Shown: positions 52,794-61,817, numbered from the stretch's first letter. The stretch: DNA of 64,000 nt from GCA-001856825 sp038729485 (GCA_038729485.1 JAVYRX010000001.1:186001-250000); one strand, 5' to 3'. The notes: generated by a model from the letters alone, not told the origin. Made by a program: numbers and translations.

Positions 52794-53444
52794 ATGGTAA
52801 AATTTGCCACATTTGACTGCTACGGTACGCTCATAGACTGGAAAAGGGGGATTTCTGACAGTTTTAAGCGTATAGTCGGAGAAATGTATCCAGATGATGA
52901 GATATTCAACACATATATGAACATTGAGGCCAGACGGGAGGGAATATACGACAGTTACAGGAGCATATTAGAGATGTCTTTTAAAGACCTAGCGGCTATT
53001 TTCGGGGTTAAGGTCACTGACTCCCAAGCGAGGCTATTCGCAGAAAGCATAACGGAATGGCCGGGATTTTATGACTCCGCACCTGCGCTAAAGGAACTCG
53101 GTGAAAATGGAATTAAGAGGATCATTTTGTCGAACGTTGATAGGGATATTTTGGAAAGAACAATAGCCCAGGCCAACTTGGAGGTTGACGGATTCGTTAC
53201 AGCTGAGGACGTCAGATCATACAAACCGAATTTTGCGCACTGGAAGTATTTCTTTACAAATTTCAATGCATCAGCGGAAAACACAGTTCATATTGCAGGA
53301 AGCCTTTATCACGACATAGAACCTGCAACGAAACTTGGATTGAAGGCCATCTGGGTCAGCAGATATGGGGAGAGCAGTGAGGATTACGGGTACAAAACGA
53401 TTCACGATCTAAAATCGATTGTTAAAATACTGAAAGAGCTATAG
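52794..53444 (+). CDS. HAD-superfamily hydrolase, haloacid dehalogenase-like
   Basis: 216 residues. Motif I is FDCYGTLIDW with nucleophile Asp8, motif II SNVDRD, motif III Lys in SYKPN and motif IV AGSLYHDIEPATKLG. FDCYGTLIDW and EWPGFYDSAPALKEL are typical of the type II haloacid dehalogenase branch with an alpha-helical cap between motifs I and II. Most archaeal members are phosphatases of unknown substrate, so dehalogenase activity should not be assumed. Confidence 0.85.
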   Translation: MVKFATFDCYGTLIDWKRGISDSFKRIVGEMYPDDEIFNTYMNIEARREGIYDSYRSILEMSFKDLAAIFGVKVTDSQARLFAESITEWPGFYDSAPALKELGENGIKRIILSNVDRDILERTIAQANLEVDGFVTAEDVRSYKPNFAHWKYFFTNFNASAENTVHIAGSLYHDIEPATKLGLKAIWVSRYGESSEDYGYKTIHDLKSIVKILKEL

Positions 53445-53965
53445 GCTTTGTACAGAAAAATTATTTACCATGAGTTAACTGATTTTTCTACACCTCGAAG
53501 AACCATTTTCTCTGGCCTTCAGTATCTCAGTAACTGTTGCTCTATTCTAAAGGCCTGGAAATTATGAAAATAAATGGGTTTCGTTGTATTCAACGATGAA
53601 GGATATTTCGATTTCGGGTCTTACAGAATAAATTACCGATATTAATGCTAGCGAAAACAATTGATTATAAAGATCTCAGAAAATCGGAGGAAAATTCTAA
53701 GAAGCAATCAATTTCGTTCCAAGAATAGCTGCGCAAACTTAGGTATTAAACACGGGTTCGATATAGTTCGGGCTGAAAGAAGAAAAATTTAGGTAATGCA
53801 TACCGCCAGTGACCTGGGAAAGTACGAAAATGGCGCCAGCTTACAACAGCTTTCTCTATAAATAAAGATCCAGGCAGCGAGCTCTTTCAATCGGATCATT
53901 ACCGGGATAAGCAAAAAACACAGGGCGGAGGGGCGTGTTTGACTATTGTTTTAATCGCACATTTT
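53445..53965. other. 521-base gap without a gene, next to a possible insertion boundary
   Basis: No open frame of significant size on either strand, no tRNA, no recognisable small RNA. Near its right end, bases 53925-53942 resemble the 3' end of tRNA-Leu (separate entry). It is A/T-rich and may be decayed accessory DNA. Confidence 0.4.
53925..53942 (-). repeat. Degenerate copy of the tRNA-Leu 3' end (attachment-site-like)
   Basis: Plus-strand GCGGAGGGGCGTGTTTGA matches GCGGAGGGCCGGATTTGA at 55433-55450 (the tRNA-Leu 3' end) at 15 of 18 positions, in the same orientation. The two copies bracket the AT-rich MFS gene. Archaeal integrases use tRNA 3' ends as attachment sites and leave such direct repeats. 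Confidence 0.4.
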
Positions 53966-55198
53966 TCAAAGCGAAACACTATTCAATTTTCTAAAAATTA
54001 TTCGGGAAATAATTCCTACAACAAGTACTGAAACACCCATTAAAAAGAAGAGACTGGGTGCGGTGATATATACTAGGATTCCACCGGAAATCATACCTGA
54101 AAGGAAGGTAACACCGCCAAAAAGAGAATTAAAAGAGCCAAAGGTTGAACCAATGAGCTCGCTGTCTGTGTTTTTGAGCATAAAACCATAAATTAAGACA
54201 TTCATAATCCCTGATACTAAGCCTATTGAGAAAACTACTGGAAGCAGGGGGTAGTACAAATCGTTCGAAGAGATTAAATAAATAGCTATAAAAAGAACTC
54301 CCCAAATTATCACTGACAGTGCAATAAATGAACCACTGGCGTTCTTTATCTTTGCAGCTATCAGGCTACCTGCGACATCTCCTATCGCCCATACCCCTAG
54401 AATATAACTCAGGTAAGCACCACCAAGATTAAAATAAATCTTTATCATCACTGTAAAACCAACAGTAATCATACCAAAAAAGAAATTAATCACGAAGGCT
54501 ATCAAAGTTAATTCTTTTAAAAATGGGAACGACAGAAATTTTCTGATGCCTGAAAAAAATCCCCCAGTTTCTATTGAATTATTTTGTGGTTTTTTTATTG
54601 ATAAAGTATTTCTAATAACAAGAAAGGTAAAAAATGACAGAATGTAGGTAAATATCAGAAAATATATGGAAAGCTGTAATTTGAAGGAGGAGATGAATAG
54701 AGCGAAAGTGGCGATTCCTATAATTTTCGTTAGAGAACCTGTTCCACGTCTGAGAGAAATCCCTCTCTTTAAATTTGCCTGCGATAAGAGCGTCTTATCA
54801 AAAAACGAACTAATAGTGGTCTGAATATCTTCAAAATAAGAAATTATTAGTGTAGGTACGAAAATGGCAATTGCGATTAGAATGGTCACTCTTGCATACA
54901 GGGAAAATAGCAAAAAAGAGGAAAAAAATGCAATCGCTAATATACTGAAGGCAAAAGCGTTCGCCTTATTTTTTATCTTATCTATCGCATTTCCAATTAT
55001 GAAACTTGTTAACAGAGGTACTGCTACTATTCCTTCGGCTATTCCTGTAAGAAAAGCAGATCCCGTAAGAGAGATAATCATCCATGGCATCAGTACAGAG
55101 AAAAAACCACCACCAAGAGCTATAAATGATTTTAGGACTACGAAAATCCTAAATTCTTTCGATAAGTTTTCTGACCTGTTGGGTTCATCCATCTCCAT
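53966..55198 (-). CDS. MFS transporter, AT-rich, possibly acquired
   Basis: The 410-residue protein with about 12 hydrophobic segments resembles MFS efflux proteins of the macrolide-efflux (MFS_3) type: FIALGGGFFSVLMPWMIISLTGSAFLTGIAEG at the start, and TVGFTVMIKIYFNLGGAYLSYILGVWAIGDVAGSLIAA in the second half. Codons are strongly A/T-biased (many AAA, ATT, TTT, AAT) unlike the neighbouring genes. It lies between a 521-base gap with a tRNA-Leu-like repeat and the tRNA-Leu itself, consistent with arrival on an integrated element. The substrate is unknown. Confidence 0.72.
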   Translation of the reverse strand: MEMDEPNRSENLSKEFRIFVVLKSFIALGGGFFSVLMPWMIISLTGSAFLTGIAEGIVAVPLLTSFIIGNAIDKIKNKANAFAFSILAIAFFSSFLLFSLYARVTILIAIAIFVPTLIISYFEDIQTTISSFFDKTLLSQANLKRGISLRRGTGSLTKIIGIATFALFISSFKLQLSIYFLIFTYILSFFTFLVIRNTLSIKKPQNNSIETGGFFSGIRKFLSFPFLKELTLIAFVINFFFGMITVGFTVMIKIYFNLGGAYLSYILGVWAIGDVAGSLIAAKIKNASGSFIALSVIIWGVLFIAIYLISSNDLYYPLLPVVFSIGLVSGIMNVLIYGFMLKNTDSELIGSTFGSFNSLFGGVTFLSGMISGGILVYITAPSLFFLMGVSVLVVGIISRIIFRKLNSVSL

Positions 55199-55432
55199 AC
55201 ATCATCCAACTTTATTGGTTCCGGAAAAATTCTTAACGACCCTATGCTCATATTCCATAGGATCAGTATTATGCGGTTCACAAACAGAAACAACAGGCCC
55301 ACGGTTCAATAGCGCCCTGTTTCCACCGAGAGTTATTATTGCATTTTTCAATAACTTCTTGTGTTTTGGCTGAAAGGTCACGCTTAGAGATGCCCTAAAA
55401 CATATTTAACTCGTTCGATTAATAATCTAAAT

Positions 55433-55516
55433 GCGGAGGGCCGGATTTGAACCGGCGAATCCCTGTGGAAACAGATCTTGAGTCTGTCGCCTTTGGCCAG
55501 GCTCGGCAACCTCCGC
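55433..55516 (-). tRNA. tRNA-Leu (anticodon CAA)
   Basis: The 84-base class II tRNA on the minus strand has acceptor GCGGAGG/CCTCCGC, D arm with TGCCGAGCCTGGCCAAAGGC, anticodon stem ACAGA/TCTGT with loop CTCAAGA, a long variable arm (TTCCACAGGGAT region) and T arm CCGGTTCAAATCCGG. The anticodon CAA reads TTG. No intron, no encoded CCA. Confidence 0.93.
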
Positions 55517-55545
55517 TAAATGCCCTAATACTGATAAAGATTAAT

Positions 55546-57006
55546 TTATTGCGTTTCCGCTGCTACTTTTTTCGCCATCCTAAGCGTTGGTCTTGGATTT
55601 CTGGACGCGTCGACATCGTCTATCTTGGTTACCTTCAGGTTTCTAGGTTCCCGGTCGAGGATCTCGTGCGGTATGTTGATGGCTTCCCTTACCTTCTCAA
55701 TGAAAGCATCCATCTCTTCCTTCGTGGCGCTCTCTGTTGGCTCAATCATTAACGCTTCTTTCACTATTAGAGGGAAATATATTGTCGGAGCGTGGATCCC
55801 GCTGTCTATGAGGTGCTTAGCCACCTCTCCGGCCGTTGGCATGTTTTCACCCGTGGCAGACGCTACGAACTCATGTTTCTTTAGCTGCTTTCCAGGAACG
55901 GGCATGAATTCGCTCATTTTCTTGCTCATATAATTAGAATTAGCTACCGCCATCTCGCAGGCATCCCTCAGACCCTCTTCACCCATCATCTTTATGTAAA
56001 CCCATGCTCGCACCAGAACTAGGAAATTCCCGTTGAAGCTTGCAACCTTCCCGATGCTTCTTGGGGGGACGAAATCAGCACGATATTTCCCATCGTACTT
56101 GATCAATGGATAGGGTAGGAAATCCTTCAGTTTGTCCACAACTGCAACTGGCCCAGCACCCGGGCCACCACCTCCGTGCGGGGTGGAAAATGTTTTGTGA
56201 AGATTTAGATGAACTATGTCAAACCCCATCTTCGCTGGCGTTGTCTTCGTCATAATGCCATTGAGATTCGCACCGTCATAGTATAGGAGAGCTCCCTTTG
56301 AATGCGCATAATTTGCTATATCCAGTATTTTTTCGTCAAATATACCCAGAGTGTTGGGATTAGTTATCATGAACGCCGCAGTCTTTTCAGTGACCGCTGC
56401 CTTGAATGCATCCATATCAACAGTTCCGTCCGGGAGTGACGGAATTTCTACAACGTCAAATCCAGCCATTCTGGACGATGCTGGATTTGATCCATGAGCG
56501 GAATCAGGCACCACCACCTCTTTCCTCCTTTCAAGCTCTCCCTTGCATTCAAAATGTTTCCTAACTATTGAAAGACCTGTGAACTCCCCTTCGGCACCCG
56601 CCAGCGGCTGAAGTGTTATCTCGTCCATCCCAGTGATTTTTTTCAGTGCTTCGCCAAGCTCGTACATCAGTTTCAATGCTCCCTGCACATCACCTGCTTC
56701 TTGGAGAGGATGAATCATTCTAAAGCCCTCAAGATTTGAGATTTCGTCTGCAACTTTGGGGTTGTATTTCATAGTACATGAACCCAGTGGATAAAATCCA
56801 GAATCTGCGCCGTAATTCATCTCGGAAAGCCTTACGTAATGTCTCAAGACTGTGAACTCTTCTCTGTCACCGATATCAAGTGATCCCCTTTCGAACCCCT
56901 TTGGAATGTCTATCTCGTAACTTCTTTCTTCGAAAGGCAACTTTACGGTTCTTCTCCCTCTTTTTTCTGTTATGATCGGTTCGTCAAATACTGCCTGGTG
57001 AAACAT
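55546..57006 (-). CDS. gcvPB: Glycine dehydrogenase (decarboxylating) subunit 2
   Basis: The 486-residue PLP-binding half of the glycine cleavage P-protein decarboxylates glycine and passes the aminomethyl group to lipoylated H-protein. The PLP lysine is Lys271 in HLNLHKTFSTPHGGGGPGAG; ADSGFYPLGSCTMKYNP and HGSNPASSRMAGF are characteristic. It directly follows gcvPA with abutting stop and start, as in archaea and Gram-positives with split P-proteins. GcvT and GcvH are not in this window. Its lipoyl need links it to the lipA/lipB operon. Confidence 0.94.
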   Translation of the reverse strand: MFHQAVFDEPIITEKRGRRTVKLPFEERSYEIDIPKGFERGSLDIGDREEFTVLRHYVRLSEMNYGADSGFYPLGSCTMKYNPKVADEISNLEGFRMIHPLQEAGDVQGALKLMYELGEALKKITGMDEITLQPLAGAEGEFTGLSIVRKHFECKGELERRKEVVVPDSAHGSNPASSRMAGFDVVEIPSLPDGTVDMDAFKAAVTEKTAAFMITNPNTLGIFDEKILDIANYAHSKGALLYYDGANLNGIMTKTTPAKMGFDIVHLNLHKTFSTPHGGGGPGAGPVAVVDKLKDFLPYPLIKYDGKYRADFVPPRSIGKVASFNGNFLVLVRAWVYIKMMGEEGLRDACEMAVANSNYMSKKMSEFMPVPGKQLKKHEFVASATGENMPTAGEVAKHLIDSGIHAPTIYFPLIVKEALMIEPTESATKEEMDAFIEKVREAINIPHEILDREPRNLKVTKIDDVDASRNPRPTLRMAKKVAAETQ

Positions 57007-58338
57007 TCAAGTCACCTCCCTCAGGAATTCCCTATATACATTGAAATCCTCATCTGTATTTCTCTCGGTAACATTCACAATGATATTAGTTTCATTTCTG
57101 TCTGAAAAACCGGCTTCCTTTCCAAGTATGTATCCGGGAACGAGCTTTAACTTTCTGGCGATTCTTAATATGAATGTCTTGGATGCTTTGAATTTAATAA
57201 GAAACTCGTTGAATACAGGAGACTCCTTGTATGGAATTTCTACACCAAATTCATCCACGATATTCAAGAGCTCCTTCGTCCTCCCCATGTTGATTTCCCC
57301 TATCCTTCTAAGCCCGGAGCTTCCAAGGAGAGACAGGTATGCTGCCGCCGCTACAGCCATGAGGGCCTGATTGCTTGTCATGTTAGTTACAGCCTTTTCC
57401 CTTCTTATGTGTTGTTCTCTGGTCTGCAAAATCATGGCAAAAGCCATCTTACCTTCCGAGTCCTTCGTAAGGCCCATGATCTTTCCAGGCATCTTCCTAA
57501 TGTATTCACCCTTGGTCGCGAAAATTCCAAGGAGAGGCCCGCCAAAATTCATGCCTAAACCCAATACCTGCCCTTCCCCTATTGCAATGTCCGCACCATA
57601 TCTTCCAGGCGGAGTAAGTACTCCAAGGGAAATAGGGTTGACACCGACAACCAGCATCCTTTCATTCCCGATAATTTCCTTTATTTCAGAAACACCCGTA
57701 TCAATTATGCCAAACATATTCGGATACTCAACATAAACACCAGCAGTTCTGTCGTTTAGATTGTATTCCAAGGACGACAGATCAATCATCCCCCCGTCAT
57801 TGAATTCAACGTCCTTTAACCTGATCCCAGCGCCTCTACAGTAATTCTCCAGTACCGCCCTCTTGTATCCAGCTATGTATTTGGGAACAAGGAACTCATC
57901 CTTTCCTGTCACTGCCATAGACATCCTTGCAGCCTCCCCTAGTGCTGTTGATGAGTCGTACATAGAAGAGTTTACGGCATCCATCTCCAGCAAATCACCG
58001 ATCATCGTCTGGTACTCAAACAAAGCTTGCATGATCCCTTGTGATATTTCCGCCTGATAAGGTGTGTAAGAAGTGAGAAATTCATTCCTAGAGATAATGT
58101 TGCTTACAGCAGCAGGAACGTAATGGTTGTATATTCCGAATCCAAGGAAGGAATGAAGCTGCTGCACCGTCCTGTTCATAGATGCATACGAGGAAGCAAG
58201 CCTCCTTACACTGTCTTCGTCCATTCCATTTGGGAGACCTATAGATTCTGTCCGGATGGATTCAGGAATGTCTGAAAAAAGATCTCTGACGTCTTTAAGG
58301 CCCATTTCTTTTATTAAGTCGTTTAAATATGAATTCAT
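57007..58338 (-). CDS. gcvPA: Glycine dehydrogenase (decarboxylating) subunit 1
   Basis: The 443-residue N-terminal half of the split P-protein pairs with gcvPB as alpha2-beta2. Markers are SFLGFGIYNHYVPAAVSNII, the TSYTPYQAEISQGIMQALFEYQTMI block, and LGLGMNFGGPLLGIFATK. The catalytic PLP lysine is in the other subunit, as expected. It opens the gcvPA-gcvPB operon; ATG 58338 lies about 128 bases from the divergent zinc-finger gene. Confidence 0.94.
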   Translation of the reverse strand: MNSYLNDLIKEMGLKDVRDLFSDIPESIRTESIGLPNGMDEDSVRRLASSYASMNRTVQQLHSFLGFGIYNHYVPAAVSNIISRNEFLTSYTPYQAEISQGIMQALFEYQTMIGDLLEMDAVNSSMYDSSTALGEAARMSMAVTGKDEFLVPKYIAGYKRAVLENYCRGAGIRLKDVEFNDGGMIDLSSLEYNLNDRTAGVYVEYPNMFGIIDTGVSEIKEIIGNERMLVVGVNPISLGVLTPPGRYGADIAIGEGQVLGLGMNFGGPLLGIFATKGEYIRKMPGKIMGLTKDSEGKMAFAMILQTREQHIRREKAVTNMTSNQALMAVAAAAYLSLLGSSGLRRIGEINMGRTKELLNIVDEFGVEIPYKESPVFNEFLIKFKASKTFILRIARKLKLVPGYILGKEAGFSDRNETNIIVNVTERNTDEDFNVYREFLREVT

Positions 58339-58466
58339 AGTTATCCGTTAGGTATGTACTATGAGGATAAAATCATTTTACATCACGTGATCGGGAAAAA
58401 TTTAGGTGGGGTATAATCCATTCCATATATAGGAAAACATTTAAAACATATTTAATATAATATACA

Positions 58467-58703
58467 ATGACAGTCCTTTCACTTTGCTACATATGTGGTC
58501 TTCCTGCTGGCGTGACTTGTAAGGTATGCGGAAGGCCCGTATGCTCCGAGCATTATGTTCCTAAACTCGAGATGTGTGTGAGGTGTGCCGGGAAGTATCG
58601 CTCTCAGAGGTTAGTCTATAAAAAACTGACGGCAAAGATTCCACATCCGACATCTGCGATGTCATTGAAAAACACAACTTCCAAAGATCAAAATCGGTCT
58701 TGA
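58467..58703 (+). CDS. Small zinc-finger protein, HIT-finger-like
   Basis: 78 residues. The first 43 hold Cys/His ligands in the order CYIC, CKVC, CSEH, CVRC, matching a two-zinc cross-brace like zf-HIT. The C-terminal 35 residues are basic and low in structure, and they are antisense to the C-terminus of the Toprim protein gene (143-base convergent overlap). A TATA-like ATTTTAAAAC lies about 25 bases before the ATG, supporting a leaderless start. The role is unknown; such fingers often mediate protein or nucleic acid contacts. Confidence 0.6.
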   Translation: MTVLSLCYICGLPAGVTCKVCGRPVCSEHYVPKLEMCVRCAGKYRSQRLVYKKLTAKIPHPTSAMSLKNTTSKDQNRS

Positions 58704-58986
58704 CGCCATACGTAGCTAGATGCCGTATTAGAGAGGAAGTCAGCGCTTTGCCTTTTTGGTCCCAGTCCAAGAGCAGGATCACTTCTTTATGTTCCTTGGA
58801 AAGTTTCATTGAAAATTCTTCCACGCTCATCCTTGAATGGAAATGAATTATCTTGCCGCTGAAGTTGAGCTTTCTAAGCGCGGTTACGTCATTCCTCCCC
58901 TCAACAACGATCGGAACAGTTTTGTTCTTCTCTATTGTTTCTTCAAGCGATTTCAGCATCCTCTCCGTATTGTCTTTCGCACTCAA
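58561..58986 (-). CDS. Toprim-domain protein (UPF0292-like)
   Basis: This 141-residue stand-alone Toprim domain has catalytic Glu29 in VVEGRND, Asp74-x-Asp76 in LLLDWDQKG and the terminal DVESLPSVFYRL element typical of archaeal small Toprim proteins. Toprim domains bind Mg2+ for phosphoryl transfer on nucleic acids; the function of this small family is unknown. The last 15 residues (SESDTSRHTSHTSRV) look non-conserved and are antisense to the zinc-finger coding region. It is followed by a methyltransferase gene on the same strand. Confidence 0.8.
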   Translation of the reverse strand: MSAKDNTERMLKSLEETIEKNKTVPIVVEGRNDVTALRKLNFSGKIIHFHSRMSVEEFSMKLSKEHKEVILLLDWDQKGKALTSSLIRHLATYGVKTDFDLWKLCFSMTSQMSDVESLPSVFYRLTSESDTSRHTSHTSRV

Positions 58987-58995
58987 TTAAATCAC

Positions 58996-59688
58996 CTAGA
59001 TTGCCCTCGCTTGGACTATCAATTTCTCAGATCCATTCGTATATGGAGAAAAGTCGTAGTAGCCGTACGTTTTCTCAATCTTGAAGTATCTTTCCTCAAT
59101 CATTTTCGAGAGTAACTCATAAGTAATCGGATAGATAGTTATATTCTTCTCCACGATCTTCTTCTCCTTTTCTGATATCAAATATCTGTATCTCAAGATA
59201 TATTTGAACCCGTCTCTCTTAGGTCTAAGTTTAAGCTTAATCTTCAGCCCTTCTTCGCTGAGATTGGCTATCTGGTATACGCCTCTCCTGAGGGAAAAAC
59301 CGTTAATTACGTCTACGATGAGGATTCCTCCCGTATTCAGAACACGTCTCGCTTCAGATATTATTGTGGCCTTTTCTTCATCCTTCACAAGAAGAAGGCT
59401 ATTGAGTCCTATGATAACAGTATTGAATCCTTTCTTAAGCGGAAGAAATCTTGCGTCCCCCTGAATTTTAGTAAAGCATCCTGAAGATTTTGAAAGCATA
59501 TTGAAGTTTATCTCCACACCAACGCCGCCCTTGAACTTTGATATTATCCTCCCCGTACCGGCGAATAGTTCCAGGTAAGGAGGGAGACAGGACATAGCTT
59601 TGTAGAGAACTATGTCTTCATTGAAGGAACCGTATATCTTTTCATAATACCTTGATTCAAAATTATAGAAATCCTCTATCTCATTCAT
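58996..59688 (-). CDS. Class I SAM-dependent methyltransferase
   Basis: This 230-residue protein has SAM motif I LELFAGTGRIISKF (39-52), motif II VGVEIN, GDARFLPLKKGFNTVIIGLNSLL as motifs III-IV and SEARRVLNTGGILIVDVING as the post-motif. The C-terminal half is strand-rich with a basic patch (KLRPKRDGFKYILRYRYL). The substrate is unknown. The start overlaps the upstream adenosine-kinase-like gene's stop by four bases, so they are co-translated. Confidence 0.78.
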   Translation of the reverse strand: MNEIEDFYNFESRYYEKIYGSFNEDIVLYKAMSCLPPYLELFAGTGRIISKFKGGVGVEINFNMLSKSSGCFTKIQGDARFLPLKKGFNTVIIGLNSLLLVKDEEKATIISEARRVLNTGGILIVDVINGFSLRRGVYQIANLSEEGLKIKLKLRPKRDGFKYILRYRYLISEKEKKIVEKNITIYPITYELLSKMIEERYFKIEKTYGYYDFSPYTNGSEKLIVQARAI

Positions 59689-60164
59689 CTTTTGTATCCT
59701 ATGTTGCGCAGAAAATCCTGTCTTTCTTTTTTGTCTGCCTCTGTTTCAAGCCCCTTTGGTCTTTCGCCATCCATAACTGCAACTATACCTCTTTTTTCCC
59801 CTTCTTCCGCAACAACAACGGAGAGTTCGTTAGACGTTGCGGCGTACAGAGTGAGAACTTCCGGAACAGAACGGATGTGGGGTATAACGTTGATAGGGAA
59901 TGAATCCTTTAGATGGATTATGAATATGTGACCGGCGCCTATCTCCCCCGCATTCTTGATTGCCCTTTTTGTTAGCGTTTCGTCATTGCCATCAAACCTT
60001 ATTAGCCTCTTACCGGATGCCTCGCAGAAAGCTATCCCGAATTTAACATGTGGGGAAGAGTTTTTTAAGGCTTCATATAGATCTTCCACTGTCTTAATAA
60101 AATGCGATTGACCGATTATCACGTCCTCGTCTTCCTTTTCAATTTTTACTGTGCTGAAATTCAC
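59685..60164 (-). CDS. Adenosine-specific kinase family protein (PF04008-type)
   Basis: This 159-residue protein is an easy match to the family: VIIGQSHFIKTVEDLYEALKNS, KFGIAFCEASGKRLIRFDGND, GAGHIFIIHLKDSFPINV and the C-terminal RGIVAVMDGERPKG...FLRNIGYK are near-universal in it. The family was described as adenosine-specific kinase from structural work on an archaeal or thermophilic member; the physiological role is not well settled. It overlaps the methyltransferase gene by four bases. Confidence 0.85.
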   Translation of the reverse strand: MNFSTVKIEKEDEDVIIGQSHFIKTVEDLYEALKNSSPHVKFGIAFCEASGKRLIRFDGNDETLTKRAIKNAGEIGAGHIFIIHLKDSFPINVIPHIRSVPEVLTLYAATSNELSVVVAEEGEKRGIVAVMDGERPKGLETEADKKERQDFLRNIGYKR

Positions 60165-60210
60165 GATTTCTAAACGAAAACTAAAATAAATTTGTTTTCT
60201 TTACAGGGTA

Positions 60211-60558
60211 ATGATGGGATTATTCGTAAGGAAAGAAAAGGCAGCCCTGATAAAAAAGAAGCTTTTGGAGCGGAATGAGGAATTCGTAGAGGAGGAGGAT
60301 CGCTTCCATACACTGTTCCTTTTTTTAGATAAAAAGGATATCGATTACGAATATGGAAAAAATGTCTATCTAGTAGACGATTCGTTGGACGAAATAGAGT
60401 TAAAAGGCAAAACTTTTGCAATTAAGGGAAGCAGGGATTCGATAGATAAATTTGCACCGGCTCTAGAAGCAAAGGGAATGAAGGTAGATCTAGATAAGCC
60501 GGACGTATTATTTGACATAAAAAGATGGAAAGGCAAGTTTATAGTCAGTGTCTCCTGA
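60211..60558 (+). CDS. Hypothetical protein
   Basis: 115 residues, not recognised. It is highly charged, with an alternating strand/helix pattern: a basic-acidic helix (KEKAALIKKKLLERNEEFVEEEDR), several strands (TLFLFLD, VYLVDD, FAIKG, FIVSVS), consistent with a small alpha/beta fold. A second ATG at 60214 could be the start. It converges with L15e, overlapping 14 bases at the 3' end. No metal or catalytic motif visible. Confidence 0.6.
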   Translation: MMGLFVRKEKAALIKKKLLERNEEFVEEEDRFHTLFLFLDKKDIDYEYGKNVYLVDDSLDEIELKGKTFAIKGSRDSIDKFAPALEAKGMKVDLDKPDVLFDIKRWKGKFIVSVS

Positions 60559-61147
60559 GCCTCCCATTTGCTCTTATCGATGGCCTTGATTTCTCTGAGC
60601 CTTTACCCTTTCCCGAGAGCCCTCTCGCTTTCTTTCCCGCTCCAGTTAGGCCCCTGAAAACACGACCTTCTTGAGCACTTTCCGAGACCCATTTAAGATT
60701 CTTGTCTTTGTATATGTTGGGGTGGGAAGGATCCAGGAGTATGACCTCGTAAAACTTGTGCTTTCCATCCTCACCAAGGTAGTATGAAGAAAGAACGGTT
60801 AGATTTGGGTATTTTTTCTGGGCCCTTTCTTCTGCAACCCATCTGTCGCTTTTTCCGTGGGTTAGCTTGTTGTAACCATACCTTCTCGGCCTTCTCCCAC
60901 CTTTAATCTTCTTCTTATGAAGTCCTCCCCTAGAGACCCTAACCCTGACAACCACAAAGCCAGCTTTAGCCTTGTAACCGAGAGACCTGGCTCTAGCTAT
61001 CTTCGTGGGGCTCTCCAGCCTCACTATTGATTCTGAACTTCTCCAACCTGTCATCCTTTCCCTGACTAGGCCTTTCATATTTTCCTTCGTGTTAAGGAAA
61101 TTTTCTGATTGAAATGCATATCCACTTTTTGAAGCCAATTTATTCAC
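60545..61147 (-). CDS. rpl15e: 50S ribosomal protein L15e
   Basis: This 200-residue large-subunit protein has the L15e signatures: SPTKIARARSLGYKAKAGFVVVRVRV, GGRRPRRYGYNKLTHGKS, KKYPNLTVLSSYYLGEDGK and the C-terminal RGLTGAGKKARGLSGKGKGSEKSRPS. It is very basic as expected. The ATG at 61147 has GAG-type sequence (CTCAAGGTG on the minus strand) just upstream as a ribosome site. Confidence 0.93.
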   Translation of the reverse strand: MNKLASKSGYAFQSENFLNTKENMKGLVRERMTGWRSSESIVRLESPTKIARARSLGYKAKAGFVVVRVRVSRGGLHKKKIKGGRRPRRYGYNKLTHGKSDRWVAEERAQKKYPNLTVLSSYYLGEDGKHKFYEVILLDPSHPNIYKDKNLKWVSESAQEGRVFRGLTGAGKKARGLSGKGKGSEKSRPSIRANGRLRRH

Positions 61148-61307
61148 CTTGAGTGGTGGAGATTCTTATTAGTTATAAATTCATTTCTTCTCCTAACAAC
61201 TTTTTACCAAAGAGGAGCTTAATTTTCTAAAATCAAAAAGAAAAGGAGCAAAATTTAGCATTTCTCAACTCATAACACTAATATATTCTTGCAACATTTC
61301 TAACAAA

Positions 61308-61817
61308 ATGAGTGACATTAGAATAACAATTCCTGAGGACAGGAGCGTTATTATTCTCAAGAGGATTCAAAACAAGATAGGCTCGTACAAGGGTTATAAA
61401 CCTGGAGGGGATGCAAGGGTATCATCTAAGGCTTTAACAGATGATATATTCGGAAGGGCGCAGGTATGTGTTACAAATTTTTCTGCAGCAATAGAGAATC
61501 TCGACATGTATGGGAAGTTAGAGGAAAAGAAGATTGCTGAAGATGTATTGAAAAGAATTAGAGATTTTGCGGGAAGGAGCATTGAATATCCACCTGATGC
61601 CGTTGAGGTACGGCAGGAAGATGTTCAGAAGTTCTACCTAATGGACGAGTCGGGCTTCAAGAATTCCGTCGATCTCCTTGATAACATAAACAGCTTCAGA
61701 TCTGCTTCCATTTCCGGCGATTTTGACTCCATCGTGCTGGAGAAAATAAAAACCAATATAGAAAACTTGAATAGATTCATAGAAGAAAAGAAAGAAACAG
61801 TAGGAAAGAAGGGCTAA
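61308..61817 (+). CDS. Hypothetical protein, helical
   Basis: 169 residues, no family recognised. Mostly helical and charged: two long helices around 50-90 (RAQVCVTNFSAAIENLDMYGKLEEKKIAEDVLKRIRDFAG) and a C-terminal helix (KIKTNIENLNRFIEEKKE). A TATA-like ACTAATATATT centred about 24 bases before the ATG indicates a leaderless start at 61308. It may be lineage-specific. Its stop overlaps the convergent dehydrogenase gene by four bases. Confidence 0.6.
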   Translation: MSDIRITIPEDRSVIILKRIQNKIGSYKGYKPGGDARVSSKALTDDIFGRAQVCVTNFSAAIENLDMYGKLEEKKIAEDVLKRIRDFAGRSIEYPPDAVEVRQEDVQKFYLMDESGFKNSVDLLDNINSFRSASISGDFDSIVLEKIKTNIENLNRFIEEKKETVGKKG

